A stretch of DNA of 64,000 bases from Propionigenium maris DSM 9537. GTDB taxonomy: Bacteria > Fusobacteriota > Fusobacteriia > Fusobacteriales > Fusobacteriaceae. A program made the translations under genes and the position numbers. The notes under the pieces were generated by a model, which saw only the letters and a program-made list of their open reading frames with translations, had not been told where the DNA came from and ran no database searches. The DNA lies in contig NZ_BSDY01000009.1 in NCBI RefSeq assembly GCF_027925155.1, positions 62,001 to 126,000 of the forward strand, given 5' to 3'. Positions 7,941 to 18,032 of this stretch are shown piece by piece (position 1 is the first letter of the stretch; each line of letters opens with the position of its first letter).

Positions 7941-8966
7941 TTAATCTTCAAACTCATTCTTTACCTCTACTATCTTATCCAGAGCCTTCACAAAGGCATC
8001 TACAACATCTGGATCAAACTGCCTACCGCTCTCACTCATAATATAATCCACTGTTTTTTCAACATCCCAGGCTTCCTTATAGGGCCTCCGGCTCACAAGG
8101 GCGTCAAACACATCTGAAATTGCCGCTATTCTGGCGAATATATTGATCTCCTCTCCCCTCAGCTTATTGGGATATCCCTCCCCATTCCACTTCTCGTGGT
8201 GTTCAGCTGCCACAGTGGCAGCCATCTGAAGGAGGTCACTCCTACTTCCCTTCATGATATTAAATCCCAGGGTGGGATGTGTATTTATTATCTCCCTCTC
8301 CCCTTCATCCAGCCTTCCGGGTTTCTGTAGAATATCATCTGAGATTCCGATCTTTCCTATATCGTGCATGGGAGCCACCTGTAGAAGAAGTTCAGCGTCT
8401 TTTTCAGAGAGTCCATACTCCTTGGCAATATAATAGCAGTACTTGCTCATACGGATTACATGCCTTCCCGTTTCATTGTCCTTATACTCTGCAGCCAGCC
8501 CCAGCTTCTTAATAATTTCCAGCCTTGTCTCATTTAGTTCCCTGGTCTTCTCCCTTACCAGCCTCTCCAGCTCTATTGTCTGATTGGAGAGGGCAAGGTG
8601 TGTTTTCACCCTTGCCCTCACTATCATAGCACTTACAGGCTTGGTGATATAGTCCACAGCTCCCAGTTCAAACCCCCTTGCCTCATCCACATCCTGGTCC
8701 TTGGCGGTAACAAAAATAACCGGGATATTCTTTGTTCTGGGATCCTCCTTCAGCCTTCTGCATACCTCAAATCCATCCATACCGGGCATCATTATATCCA
8801 GAAGAACTATGTCTGGGGGAGTCTTTGAAACTACCTTTAGAGCCATCTCACCACTTGTAGCAAAGATGACCTTATAGTACTCCCTGAGTATTCCCTTGAG
8901 CACATCTATATTTTCCAGGGTATCGTCCACCACAAGTACCGTCTGTCTCTTCTCTACACCTTCCAT
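7941..8966 (-). CDS. Response regulator with HD-GYP cyclic-di-GMP phosphodiesterase output
   Basis: This 341-residue protein has a receiver domain (residues 8-125; phosphoacceptor Asp57 in VLLDIMMPGMDG, Lys109), a linking helix and an HD-GYP domain (about 150-330). The HD pair is at 201-202 in MHDIGKIG, and HHEKWNGEGYP at 256-266 carries the second metal site and the GYP motif, so c-di-GMP hydrolysis is expected. RpfG is the model architecture. It starts 2 bases after the stop of the giant hybrid kinase and is almost certainly its cognate output. Confidence 0.95.
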   Translation of the reverse strand: MEGVEKRQTVLVVDDTLENIDVLKGILREYYKVIFATSGEMALKVVSKTPPDIVLLDIMMPGMDGFEVCRRLKEDPRTKNIPVIFVTAKDQDVDEARGFELGAVDYITKPVSAMIVRARVKTHLALSNQTIELERLVREKTRELNETRLEIIKKLGLAAEYKDNETGRHVIRMSKYCYYIAKEYGLSEKDAELLLQVAPMHDIGKIGISDDILQKPGRLDEGEREIINTHPTLGFNIMKGSRSDLLQMAATVAAEHHEKWNGEGYPNKLRGEEINIFARIAAISDVFDALVSRRPYKEAWDVEKTVDYIMSESGRQFDPDVVDAFVKALDKIVEVKNEFED

Positions 8967-8968
8967 GA

Positions 8969-11900
8969 CTACTCCTCCTCCAAACTTTCGACCTCTTCAG
9001 TGAGTTTTTCAAGGTGATCAAGGGCTCCTTCAAAATCATAGTTGTTGATACACCCCTCAACCCTTCTGAGGAGCTCATCCACTCCCCTTCCAGCAAGATG
9101 AGATTTGATCTCCTCCAGCTTCTCCTCGGCCTCTGTATCGTACTCTTCCAGGAGCTCCTTGAGGCCCTTCAGTTCCCTTCCTACTGTCTCTGGATCAATC
9201 TCAACTTTAACGGTAGTTTTTTCCTCCTTAGAGGTATCTGAGGTAAGTACCTCTATCTCTTCACAGATCTTCACTATCTCCTCATCTACTATACCTAGAA
9301 GAGAATCCACCTCCCCATTTTCCTTCAGTCTTCCCTCTAACTCCTTGGCAAGCTCATATAATCTCTTAGCCCCTATATTACCTGCCACTCCCTTGAGAGT
9401 ATGGGCACCTCTTATATTTTCATCCCTCTTACCTTCAGCCACTGCCTTTTTCAGGTCCTCTGCAAAGTTCAGGTTATTTTCTCTGAACTTTTTCAATATC
9501 TCCATATAGAGCTTGGTGTTTTCACCTACCCTCTTAAGGCCCTCGGTGGCATCTATATCCTTCAGAGTTTCCTTTATCTTTTTACCTATATCTTCCTTCC
9601 TCTCTTCCTCACCATCTCCTACAAAGATCTCTCGCCTTCCAGGCTCTATAAATTTTACAAGAGATTCATAGAGAAGGGTTTTATCTATGGGCTTGGTTAC
9701 ATAACCGTTCATTCCAACCTCCTCTACCCTCTTTTTTGTTCCAGACATGGCATCTGCACTGAGTGCTATTATAGGAAGTTCCCTGTATCTCTCTATCTTT
9801 CTCAATTCTGTTGTGGTCTCATACCCGTCCATTACAGGCATCTGCAGATCCATAAGGACCACGTCAAACTCCTTTCCAGCCGCCAGGGCTTCAATTGCTT
9901 TTTGACCGTTCTCCTCCACCTCTACATGAAATCCCTCGCCCTCCAGAATAGCCCGGATAACATCCTGATTTATAAGGTTATCCTCTACAACAAGTATCTT
10001 AGCTCCCCTGATCTCCTCAAAGCCTTCTGGGTACTCTCCGCTGCTCCTTCTGTGGTTGTCTATCATCTCCTCTACTCCAAAGACCTCCATTATATTATCA
10101 AAGAGAACCGACTGACTTACAGGCTTCATGAGAATTGTTTCGATACCCTCCCTTCTGGCCCTGTCAACTATATCTTCCCGTCCAAAGGCTGTTACCATTA
10201 TTATCTTAGGCAGAGTCTTTTTTCCTCTCTCCTTGATGAGCTTCCAGGCTTCAATTCCATCTATTCCTCCAAGCTTGAGATCCATGAGGATGAGGTCTAT
10301 CCCTTTCTCTTCACCAAGAGATGCTTCAAACTGAGACACACTCTCCTCTCCAGAGGAAACCAGTATTGTTTCAAAGGAGAAATCTGTAAGGTAGCTGTCC
10401 ATAACCCTTCTTGCGCTTTCATTGTCATCTACTACCATGACCCTCAGACCTTTGAGCTCTTTGGCTACGGCCTTCCTCTTGACTCCCTCTCCCCTCTTCA
10501 GAGTAATTGTAAAGAAGAAGTTACTTCCCTCTCCATACACACTCTCTACATCTATCTCTCCTCCCATTAAGCCTACAAGGTGTTTGGAGATACTCAGTCC
10601 AAGTCCAGTTCCTCCGTATTTTCTTGTGGTTGAAGCATCAGCTTGGGTAAATGCTGTAAAGAGTTTCTTTCTCTGCTCCTCTGTTAGTCCTATCCCTGTA
10701 TCCTTAACCTCAAACTTCAGCTCCACCCTTTCACTGTCTACATCCCTTGAGGTCACCCTCAGGAGAACCTCTCCCTTGTCGGTAAACTTAATTGCATTGT
10801 TGGTAAGGTTGAGTAGGATCTGTCCTATCCTCAGAGGGTCACCTATGAGGTAATCTGGAATGTGACTGCCCCTTTCAATAACAAATTCTATCCCCTTCTC
10901 TGCCGATTTAAATCCGCTTATATTGGAGAGTCCCTCTAGAACGTTGTCCAGACTAAAGGTTGTGTACTCAATATCCATCTTCCCGCTCTCAATCTTTGAG
11001 AAGTCCAGTATATCATTTATTATTCCCAGAAGGTTTGTAGCTGATCTCCCAACCTTGTCCACATAATCCCTCTGCTTACCAGAAAGATCGGTTCTCTTAA
11101 GGAGATCATTTAATCCCAGGATGGCATTCATGGGAGTTCTTATCTCATGACTCATATTAGCCAGGAATTCACTCTTAGCCTTTGTGGCACTCTCAGCCTT
11201 CTCCTTGGCTTCCTCCAGCTCCATATGAATACGCTTTATATCCTCTATATCTATCATAGTGATGATGTGAGCCTGCTTCTCCATATACTTTAAAAGGTGG
11301 GAGGAAAACAGGGTCCACCTTTTTTCTCCGCTGCCTATACGCCTTAGCTGAACTTCGTAGTTTTCAACTCCTGTCTTTCTCCGGAGCTCCCTCACCCTCT
11401 CGTCCCCCTCTACATATAGATCTATCATTCGGTGGTTATAGAGCTCCTCCTGGGAGATAAGGTTAAACTCAACCATGGCTTCATTGGCCCTCACTATCCT
11501 TTCAGTTGATGTATCTATTACAGCCATGGGAACCGGTGAGTTGTCTATAATCTTATTTGTAGTTTCCATGGTCTCAATAATCTTTCTTTCAGCTTCCTTT
11601 CTCTTCTTGATCTCCGAGACCAGTCTTCTGTTCCAGACAATTATTGAGGTAAAGATAGATCCCAATATCACCACTGCCAGTGTCCCCACCTTCCAGATGA
11701 ATACCCAGTCTATCTCCTTCTCTATTGGCATCTCCGTCCACTTGGTTTCTATAAGATGCTTTTCATCCTCGGTAAATGAGTAGAGGATCTTATCCAGTAT
11801 TGGAACTAGCTCTGGATGCCTCTTATTTACTCCCATGGATAGTTCCACTGTATATGGTGTGGTCAGGATAACCTCGATATTATCCAGTCCCATCCTTTTA

Positions 11901-13957
11901 CTGGAGTAGTTTATACTCATTATAGTATCCATCACTGCAAAGGCCCTTCCCTCAGCCACTGCCTTAACAGCTCCTGAAGTATCATCATATAGGAGCAGCT
12001 GGTATTCTGGGTAGTCCCTTTCTAAATAGTGCTCTACTATACTCCCCTCTACCACAGCTATCTTTCTCTCTTCAAGGGAATCGATATCAGCGACCATTGG
12101 AGAATCCTCTCTGGTAGCTATTACCACTGGCAGCTCCAGATAGGGATTGGTAAAGAGTAAAGTTTTCTCCCTCTCCTCGGTCCTGGCTAGTCCTGCCACA
12201 ACATCTATCCTGTCCTTTTCTACTCCTTCTAATACTTCCCTCCAGCTTAGATCTTTTTGAGGAACCATATCTATCTCAAGTTTTTCATTGATAATCTTTA
12301 TATACTCAGATATTACCCCTGAAAACTCATCTTCAGAGTTTAGATAGGAGTAGGGAGGCCAGCCCCTGAATATACCCAGGCTTAGTTGGCGATTCTCCTG
12401 CAGCCAGGATCTTTCATCCTCTGTGAGCTCTAATATATCTTCCCTTGCTGGTGTCAGCCACTTATTTATAAGATCGTTTTTTTCCTTTATGGTTATGGAG
12501 GCTATCCCCTTGTTTAGTATAGATAGGAGCTCCCTATTTTCAGGTTGGGTGGTTATATGCAGTTCCTCAAAACCCGGTTCCTTAAAGTCCACCCTCCCGG
12601 AGACAGCAACTCCAGAGATAAAGTTTATCCTTGTGAGGTAGTTTAAGGTTGCCAGCCTTCCAAGGGTGGCATCTGCATCTTCGTAGATAACTGCCTTTAT
12701 GGATTCCAGTGGATCATTGGTAAGGTGGAGCTGTATCTCTGGATAATCTCTTCTGAGAATCTCCTCCTGATAAAATCCCTTTGGAACAGATACTATCTTG
12801 CCACTCAATTCCTCTAAGTTTTTATACTGTTTCTCCTGCATGCTTAGGATTACATTTGGGTTGGTGGCAAAACTGTCTGAAAATGCCATATATTTCTCCC
12901 GTTCAGGGGTTTTTACAACTCCCAGAAGTACATCTACTCCCCCCTCCTTAAATATCTCCACAAACTCCTTCCATGTGGGACCTGTAATGTACTCCACCTT
13001 AAAACCGGCCTTGGAGGAAATTATATCCATATAATCCACTGCAAATCCCCTTGGCTCTCCCCCCTCGCTGAAATTAAAGGGTGGCCAGTTTGTTTCATTG
13101 TGCACACGGACTACTGGATTTTCCTTTATCCACCTTATCTCCTCATCTGTAAGCTCCAGGCCCTTTTCCGTTCCCACAGCCATCCACTTATCCATAAGCC
13201 TGTTTCTCTCCTCTACCGTCACCTGGGTGATCCCCTTATCCAGGATGGAGGCCAATATTCTATTATCCTTGTGGGTAGCAATAAAGAGATCATCTATATC
13301 GTGCCCCTTGAGCTTCAGCTCTCCAGAAATGGTAACCCCCGATATAAAGTTGGTCCTTACCAGGTAGTTTAATGGAGACAGCTCTCCCAAGGTAGCGTCT
13401 GCTTCCCCGTAGATAACTGCCTTTATGGAATCCAGCAGATCATCTGTGAGGTGAAGGTTTATATTGGGATACTCTGCTCTCAGGATCTCCTCCTGGTAAA
13501 ATCCCCTGAGCACCGATACTGTTTTCCCCTCTAACTCCTCTAAGCTACGATACTCCCTTCCCCTCATACTCAATATGACATTGGGATTCTTTACATAGGG
13601 CTGGGTATACCTGAGATAGGTCTGTCTTTCAGGTGTCTTCACTATATTCAGCATGACATCTATCTCACCAGACCTAATCATCTCCAGAAACTCACTCCAT
13701 GTAGGGCCGCTTACATACTCAACCTTAAGCCCTACATTTTCAGCCACACGATCCATAAACTCAATGGAAAATCCCTTTGGAACTCCCCCCTCATTGAAGT
13801 TAAAGGGAGCCCAGTTCATCTCATTGTGAACACGGATTACCGGATTTTCCTCTATCCACCTTACCTCCTCATCGGTCAGCTCTCCCTGGGTATAGACACA
13901 CGATCCTGCTATTATATATAGTATTCCCACTATAAGTGTAATAACTTGCTTCTTCAT
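8969..13957 (-). CDS. BvgS/EvgS-like hybrid sensor histidine kinase with three periplasmic SBP domains
   Basis: This 1662-residue membrane kinase starts with a signal-like segment (1-25). Three tandem family-3 solute-binding domains follow at about 28-265, 270-505 and 510-745, then one membrane helix (752-775), a PAS domain (800-905), HisKA with His937 in MSHEIRTPMN, an HATPase domain with NAIKF and GGTGLGLS (1035-1155), two receivers (Asp1226, Asp1370), an Hpt domain (His1519 in GAHTLKGVAG) and an acidic helical tail. This is a full His-Asp-Asp-His phosphorelay. GGAGGAAGG precedes the ATG. Domains 1 and 2 are so alike that they look like a tandem duplication; domain 3 is diverged. The downstream HD-GYP regulator implies control of c-di-GMP level. 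The ligand is unknown; amino acids are the family norm. Confidence 0.95.
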   Translation of the reverse strand: MKKQVITLIVGILYIIAGSCVYTQGELTDEEVRWIEENPVIRVHNEMNWAPFNFNEGGVPKGFSIEFMDRVAENVGLKVEYVSGPTWSEFLEMIRSGEIDVMLNIVKTPERQTYLRYTQPYVKNPNVILSMRGREYRSLEELEGKTVSVLRGFYQEEILRAEYPNINLHLTDDLLDSIKAVIYGEADATLGELSPLNYLVRTNFISGVTISGELKLKGHDIDDLFIATHKDNRILASILDKGITQVTVEERNRLMDKWMAVGTEKGLELTDEEIRWIKENPVVRVHNETNWPPFNFSEGGEPRGFAVDYMDIISSKAGFKVEYITGPTWKEFVEIFKEGGVDVLLGVVKTPEREKYMAFSDSFATNPNVILSMQEKQYKNLEELSGKIVSVPKGFYQEEILRRDYPEIQLHLTNDPLESIKAVIYEDADATLGRLATLNYLTRINFISGVAVSGRVDFKEPGFEELHITTQPENRELLSILNKGIASITIKEKNDLINKWLTPAREDILELTEDERSWLQENRQLSLGIFRGWPPYSYLNSEDEFSGVISEYIKIINEKLEIDMVPQKDLSWREVLEGVEKDRIDVVAGLARTEEREKTLLFTNPYLELPVVIATREDSPMVADIDSLEERKIAVVEGSIVEHYLERDYPEYQLLLYDDTSGAVKAVAEGRAFAVMDTIMSINYSSKRMGLDNIEVILTTPYTVELSMGVNKRHPELVPILDKILYSFTEDEKHLIETKWTEMPIEKEIDWVFIWKVGTLAVVILGSIFTSIIVWNRRLVSEIKKRKEAERKIIETMETTNKIIDNSPVPMAVIDTSTERIVRANEAMVEFNLISQEELYNHRMIDLYVEGDERVRELRRKTGVENYEVQLRRIGSGEKRWTLFSSHLLKYMEKQAHIITMIDIEDIKRIHMELEEAKEKAESATKAKSEFLANMSHEIRTPMNAILGLNDLLKRTDLSGKQRDYVDKVGRSATNLLGIINDILDFSKIESGKMDIEYTTFSLDNVLEGLSNISGFKSAEKGIEFVIERGSHIPDYLIGDPLRIGQILLNLTNNAIKFTDKGEVLLRVTSRDVDSERVELKFEVKDTGIGLTEEQRKKLFTAFTQADASTTRKYGGTGLGLSISKHLVGLMGGEIDVESVYGEGSNFFFTITLKRGEGVKRKAVAKELKGLRVMVVDDNESARRVMDSYLTDFSFETILVSSGEESVSQFEASLGEEKGIDLILMDLKLGGIDGIEAWKLIKERGKKTLPKIIMVTAFGREDIVDRARREGIETILMKPVSQSVLFDNIMEVFGVEEMIDNHRRSSGEYPEGFEEIRGAKILVVEDNLINQDVIRAILEGEGFHVEVEENGQKAIEALAAGKEFDVVLMDLQMPVMDGYETTTELRKIERYRELPIIALSADAMSGTKKRVEEVGMNGYVTKPIDKTLLYESLVKFIEPGRREIFVGDGEEERKEDIGKKIKETLKDIDATEGLKRVGENTKLYMEILKKFRENNLNFAEDLKKAVAEGKRDENIRGAHTLKGVAGNIGAKRLYELAKELEGRLKENGEVDSLLGIVDEEIVKICEEIEVLTSDTSKEEKTTVKVEIDPETVGRELKGLKELLEEYDTEAEEKLEEIKSHLAGRGVDELLRRVEGCINNYDFEGALDHLEKLTEEVESLEEE

Positions 13958-14028
13958 CCTTCCTCCCCCTTTGCCGCTATTCTCCTATGTCTACACTATA
14001 CTCAATACCTCTGATTTTTCTTTTTCAA

Positions 14029-14054
14029 CAAAAAAAGAGGGATAAGATCCCTCC
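14029..14054 (-). terminator. Terminator of the ravA-viaA operon
   Basis: GAGGGAT-AAG-ATCCCTC stem with seven A's on the plus strand before it, giving a U tract on the minus strand. It lies about 80 bases past the viaA stop. Confidence 0.85.
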
Positions 14055-14131
14055 CTTAATACTATTAACTTTTCTTTCCTATATAATTCCTAAAAACTCT
14101 TTAGGCAATACTTCACTGTTATTCAAGAATT

Positions 14132-15568
14132 CTACCCGTGATTTGTCAGGAAGCTTCTGTTATGAAACTGGTACTCCGATCCCCTATGGGTATCCTTTCT
14201 TCGCTTATACTCATAGTAGAGAACCTTGTCGCTGAAGAGATTCTCCACATTTTTGGAGTTTATAATCAGGGAATACACCTTAAATTTAAGCTTCCTCTTG
14301 ATCCTCTCCATATACTCTATAAAATCCTCTGGGACCTTTACTATACCATCACTTATCATAAGAAGATCTGCCTTCCTGTAGCTGCTTCTCTCTATAAGTT
14401 CAATACTTCTCCTCATAGGACTGAGGTAGTCCGTTCCCCCGTAGAACTCCCACTTAAAAAACTCCAGTGCTTTCTCTATACCATCCGAGCTCTGGGCCAG
14501 CTCAAACTCCCTGATAGATCCCTCCCCGGAAAAAGCAATTATATAGACCTTTCTTCCCCTCTTCTGGGCTTCCTTCAGGAGAAACAGGGTAGAACCCTTT
14601 GCCAGACTCTCTGGCAAGCCCTTCATACTGCTGGAGGTATCTATACAGAGGATAATTGGCCCCTCAGCCTCCCTATTGTTATTATCTCCAGGATCCAGGT
14701 CCTCATCCCTGTCCGAGAGGAGGTAGGTGGAGAGTCTGTTTTCTATATACTTGGCATGAAAGTAGCTCCTCAGGTGCTTGTTGTGCACCAGGGAAAGCTC
14801 CGAGGGAAGGAGTCTTACCAGATCATTGCTCAGATGTATCCCCAGAAGGTCCTTCTTATTGGGTGAGTTTTGAATCTCACTCATATCCAGGTCTGGATTT
14901 CTCTTTTTCTCTCTCTTCCCCAACATCTTAAGAAGATAGTGAAGCTTCTCGTCCTCCACTACAATCCTATCCAGCTCTCCCAGGTCAAAGAGAGTTTTCT
15001 TATCGATCCTAGACAGGTCCCATCCCATCTTATCCATCATAGAATCCCCAAGGATATCCCTCATCTTCCGCATCTTTTCATATTCCAGCTGAAAATGTTC
15101 GGTAACCTCTCCCTGGATATCCTTCCACATCTCCCTGTACTTCCCTACCTTTTTTCTGTAGGCCTTGTACTTAGCTTCCTTGAGGAATATATTTTCCATC
15201 CTCTTCTCCTTAGCCTCAAGAAACCTTTTTATCTCCATCTTGGTGAGAAGATCCATTACCCTCCTCTCCTCTCCTGCTACCTCGCTGTAGATCTCATTGT
15301 CATATCTTTCCTTGAGCTTTCCGAAGTACTCCCCTACAAGCTTATTGCAGAGGAGCTCATTTCCGCTACTCATCTCCTTAAAAGTGGAGAGCACCTGCAT
15401 ACTCTCCTCTAAGAAACCATTTACCTCCTGGAGTTCCCTCCCCTCATAGAGGGCCATCCACCACTTCTTGGCAATGGCCTCCCTTCTTATACGGGTTTCA
15501 GGGTAGTTTACCCATACATCCTTCATTACATCAAAGTTATTTTTTACCCTCTTATCAAATATATCCAT
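14132..15568 (-). CDS. viaA: VWA-domain protein, ViaA-like partner of the MoxR ATPase
   Basis: A 478-residue soluble protein with a long helical N-terminal region (1-300) and a von Willebrand factor A domain (about 305-470). The MIDAS motif IDTSSSMKG (DxSxS at 310-314) is intact, with a later conserved Asp in LLMISDGI. Size and organisation match ViaA (about 480 residues). The gene starts 4 bases after the stop of the MoxR-type ATPase gene. By family knowledge the RavA-ViaA pair acts as a chaperone-like complex linked to respiratory complexes and membrane or envelope stress; the target here is unknown. Confidence 0.88.
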   Translation of the reverse strand: MDIFDKRVKNNFDVMKDVWVNYPETRIRREAIAKKWWMALYEGRELQEVNGFLEESMQVLSTFKEMSSGNELLCNKLVGEYFGKLKERYDNEIYSEVAGEERRVMDLLTKMEIKRFLEAKEKRMENIFLKEAKYKAYRKKVGKYREMWKDIQGEVTEHFQLEYEKMRKMRDILGDSMMDKMGWDLSRIDKKTLFDLGELDRIVVEDEKLHYLLKMLGKREKKRNPDLDMSEIQNSPNKKDLLGIHLSNDLVRLLPSELSLVHNKHLRSYFHAKYIENRLSTYLLSDRDEDLDPGDNNNREAEGPIILCIDTSSSMKGLPESLAKGSTLFLLKEAQKRGRKVYIIAFSGEGSIREFELAQSSDGIEKALEFFKWEFYGGTDYLSPMRRSIELIERSSYRKADLLMISDGIVKVPEDFIEYMERIKRKLKFKVYSLIINSKNVENLFSDKVLYYEYKRRKDTHRGSEYQFHNRSFLTNHG

Positions 15569-15572
15569 GGCA

Positions 15573-17159
15573 CTACCTGTCTACCGATGCCTTTGCACTA
15601 TCGATCTTCCTGAGGACTTCATCCAGTTTCTCCAGAGAACCCCTCATTCCCTCATAGGTTTTCTCCACAAGGATTTTTAGCTCCTCCATCTCCTCTCCTG
15701 CTACCCATAGGTTTTCTGCTCCGAGGGATCTTCTCACATCTTCCAGGTAGTTGGAAACCTTTCTGATCTCCCTACTCTCCTCCTCTACATTTCTTCTGAT
15801 TCCCTCTATCTTAGGTATAAGGTCTGGGCTTGTCATCCTGTAGACCTCCATATACTCCTCATAGGACTCTATGGTAGCAGGTTTCAGGTTCCCCTTTACC
15901 AGAAGTTTCTCGTAGCCCTCTACCTCCCTTTCAGGGGATGTAAGAACTTCTACCGGAGAAAACTCATAGTTCCACACTATCCTTCCGTCATCGGTAACTA
16001 TTCCGCTGTCTATATATCCGTGGTCAAACTTCCCCAGTTCAGCCAGGACCTTTACATAGTCGGCATGTCCCTTAAAGTGGATATACTCTCCATACTTATC
16101 CCTCACATGGATATCTCCATAGGACAGGTTTACAAGCTGACCATCCATATCGTAGTAGAAAGGTTTCCCCTCCTCATCTATCCTCTGCTCCATGAAGAGT
16201 CCATTGAACTCCTGGGTCCACACATTGGATATATTTTCGTAGTTCTTTACATCCTCATCTGTAAGCTTGATTATCTCCTCGAATAGATACTTTTTGATTA
16301 CATCTCTGTTTTCCATCCTGTTCCAGTAGCAGTGAAGAAGAAGCAGGGTATCGGTTATACTGATCCTCTCCCTTCCATTGGTATGTGCACTTGTCTTAAG
16401 AAGCCCTATACTCTTTACCAGCTTTCTGTCTGAAACCTTCTCCTGTATCCTGCTTACCGACTCATCCCTAAAGTGCTCATCCAGCTTCTCCTTGAGGTTT
16501 AATATTATATTACTGATATGGGGTGGGATCTCTACTTTCCTACTCTCCCTAGCAACATCCTCCAGAATTTCCCTGTCCAGTTTAAGTTCCTGGGATATCC
16601 CTCTGTACTTATCTTCCAGAAGAAGGAGTTTTGCAGGTTCCCTCACGTAATCCACCACTACCCTTAAAAGAAATCTATCATAGAGAGCCATAAGCTCTCC
16701 TGAGTCTGTTGGAAGTTCATTGGAAGCAGATATAATGGAATATATATCCGTCTCCTCCTTGAGGTTTCCATTGTGGTACACCTTCTCATTTAATATTGTG
16801 AGAAGGGAGTTCAGGATAGATGAGTTTGATTTAAATATCTCATCCAGGAATACTATATTGGCATCCGACAGGTATCCCTCGGTCTTCCTACGGAAGTTAT
16901 CCCTCTCTAGCTCCCTTATGGATACAGGACCAAATAACTCCTCTGGTGTTGTAAACTTTGTCAGAAGGTACTCGAAGTACTTAGTATCAAATACCTCAGC
17001 CACTCTTCTGGAGATCTCACTCTTAGCTGTTCCCGGAGGTCCCACAAGTATCATATTTTCCCCTGCAAGGGCAGTAAGAAGAGCCAGCCTTGTATGGCTC
17101 TCCCTCTCCACAAGGGATATATTTAGTTCATCTATTATCTTTTCCAGTCTTTTCTTCAT
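15573..17159 (-). CDS. ravA: MoxR-family AAA+ ATPase, RavA-like
   Basis: A 528-residue AAA+ ATPase. Walker A is GPPGTAKS (residues 40-47), Walker B lies in IVFLDEIFKSNSSILNSLL with the adjoining sensor segment, and ISASNELP marks the sensor-1 region. A C-terminal insert and coiled regions follow, as in RavA (about 500 residues); simple MoxR proteins are near 320. Pairing with a ViaA-type VWA gene on the same strand with 4-base spacing is the standard ravA-viaA arrangement. It likely forms a hexamer that remodels client proteins in the cytoplasm or at the membrane. Confidence 0.88.
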   Translation of the reverse strand: MKKRLEKIIDELNISLVERESHTRLALLTALAGENMILVGPPGTAKSEISRRVAEVFDTKYFEYLLTKFTTPEELFGPVSIRELERDNFRRKTEGYLSDANIVFLDEIFKSNSSILNSLLTILNEKVYHNGNLKEETDIYSIISASNELPTDSGELMALYDRFLLRVVVDYVREPAKLLLLEDKYRGISQELKLDREILEDVARESRKVEIPPHISNIILNLKEKLDEHFRDESVSRIQEKVSDRKLVKSIGLLKTSAHTNGRERISITDTLLLLHCYWNRMENRDVIKKYLFEEIIKLTDEDVKNYENISNVWTQEFNGLFMEQRIDEEGKPFYYDMDGQLVNLSYGDIHVRDKYGEYIHFKGHADYVKVLAELGKFDHGYIDSGIVTDDGRIVWNYEFSPVEVLTSPEREVEGYEKLLVKGNLKPATIESYEEYMEVYRMTSPDLIPKIEGIRRNVEEESREIRKVSNYLEDVRRSLGAENLWVAGEEMEELKILVEKTYEGMRGSLEKLDEVLRKIDSAKASVDR

Positions 17160-17264
17160 AGTGTCACCTGCTTTAATTTATTTTCATTTGATTTCATAGG
17201 AATATTATATTATAGTTGACTTTAAAAGTAAATAAATATAGTAAAAGAATTAAGTCATAGTTAA

Positions 17265-17292
17265 CAAAAAAAGGAGCTTGAACAAAGCTCCC
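17265..17292 (-). terminator. Terminator of the sialic acid operon
   Basis: GGAGCTT-GAACA-AAGCTCC, a perfect 7-bp stem with a run of seven A's on its plus-strand left side, 55 bases past the nanE stop. Confidence 0.88.
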
Positions 17293-17346
17293 TCTAATTT
17301 TACTATATTATCCCCTTCTAAACCAACCTTTTCCTGCACTCACCTT

Positions 17347-17988
17347 TTAGAGTCCCTCAGTAGCCTCTACAAATTTTCTGGTTATCAGCTGGGGTCTCGT
17401 AATGGCACTGCCAACCACCACAGTATAGGCACCCATCTCCAGAGCCCACCTTACCTTCTCTGGGGTGTCAAAATTTCCCTCTGCCACCACCGGTACCCTA
17501 CAGCTGGATACAAGCTCCTTTAATACCTCAAAGTTGTTCAGATCCTTTGAGTGCTCCGTATATCCCACAAGGGTCAGACCTACATAATCAAATCCCAGCT
17601 CCTCAGCCCTTATCCCCTCCTCTACTGTTGATATATCCGCCATAAACTTTTGATCTGGATACTTCACCTTTAATGATTCCAGCAGCTCCATATCTGCATT
17701 CGTTGTAGCATCCAGGGCTATAACATCTACCCCCTCCTCTATAAGGAGTTCCAGCTCCCTCCTTGTGGGGGTTATATAGGATCTTATGTGATCATAGTCC
17801 CTCTTTATTATTCCGATTATGGGAAGATCCACCGCCCTTTTTATCTCCCTTATATCCTCTATACCGTTGGCCCTTATCCCCACAGCTCCTCCCTCTGCTG
17901 CTGCCCTGGCCATCCTTCCCATTATAAAGGGGCTATGCAGGGGCTCATGGGGCAGTGCCTGGCATGAAACTATCAATCCTCTTCTCAT
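17347..17988 (-). CDS. nanE: N-acetylmannosamine-6-phosphate 2-epimerase
   Basis: This 213-residue TIM-barrel enzyme converts ManNAc-6-P to GlcNAc-6-P. Family signatures are [11 protein letters not shown] near the N-terminus, [28 protein letters not shown] with the catalytic-region residues, MADIST and the phosphate-binding end [11 protein letters not shown] plus VVGSAITRP. The length is normal. AGGAGGAATAT precedes the ATG. It is the last gene of the sialate operon; no nagA or nagB is in the window, so GlcNAc-6-P is processed elsewhere. Confidence 0.95.
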   Translation of the reverse strand: MRRGLIVSCQALPHEPLHSPFIMGRMARAAAEGGAVGIRANGIEDIREIKRAVDLPIIGIIKRDYDHIRSYITPTRRELELLIEEGVDVIALDATTNADMELLESLKVKYPDQKFMADISTVEEGIRAEELGFDYVGLTLVGYTEHSKDLNNFEVLKELVSSCRVPVVAEGNFDTPEKVRWALEMGAYTVVVGSAITRPQLITRKFVEATEGL

Positions 17989-18032
17989 ATATTCCTCCTA
18001 TTGAATATCTAATCCTCCAACCTTACCTCGTC

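Noticed and set aside
9401..10570. 389-residue plus-strand open frame
   Set aside because: It lies wholly antisense to the hybrid kinase gene, has no ribosome binding site or recognisable domain, and its composition is that of a reverse-complement shadow.
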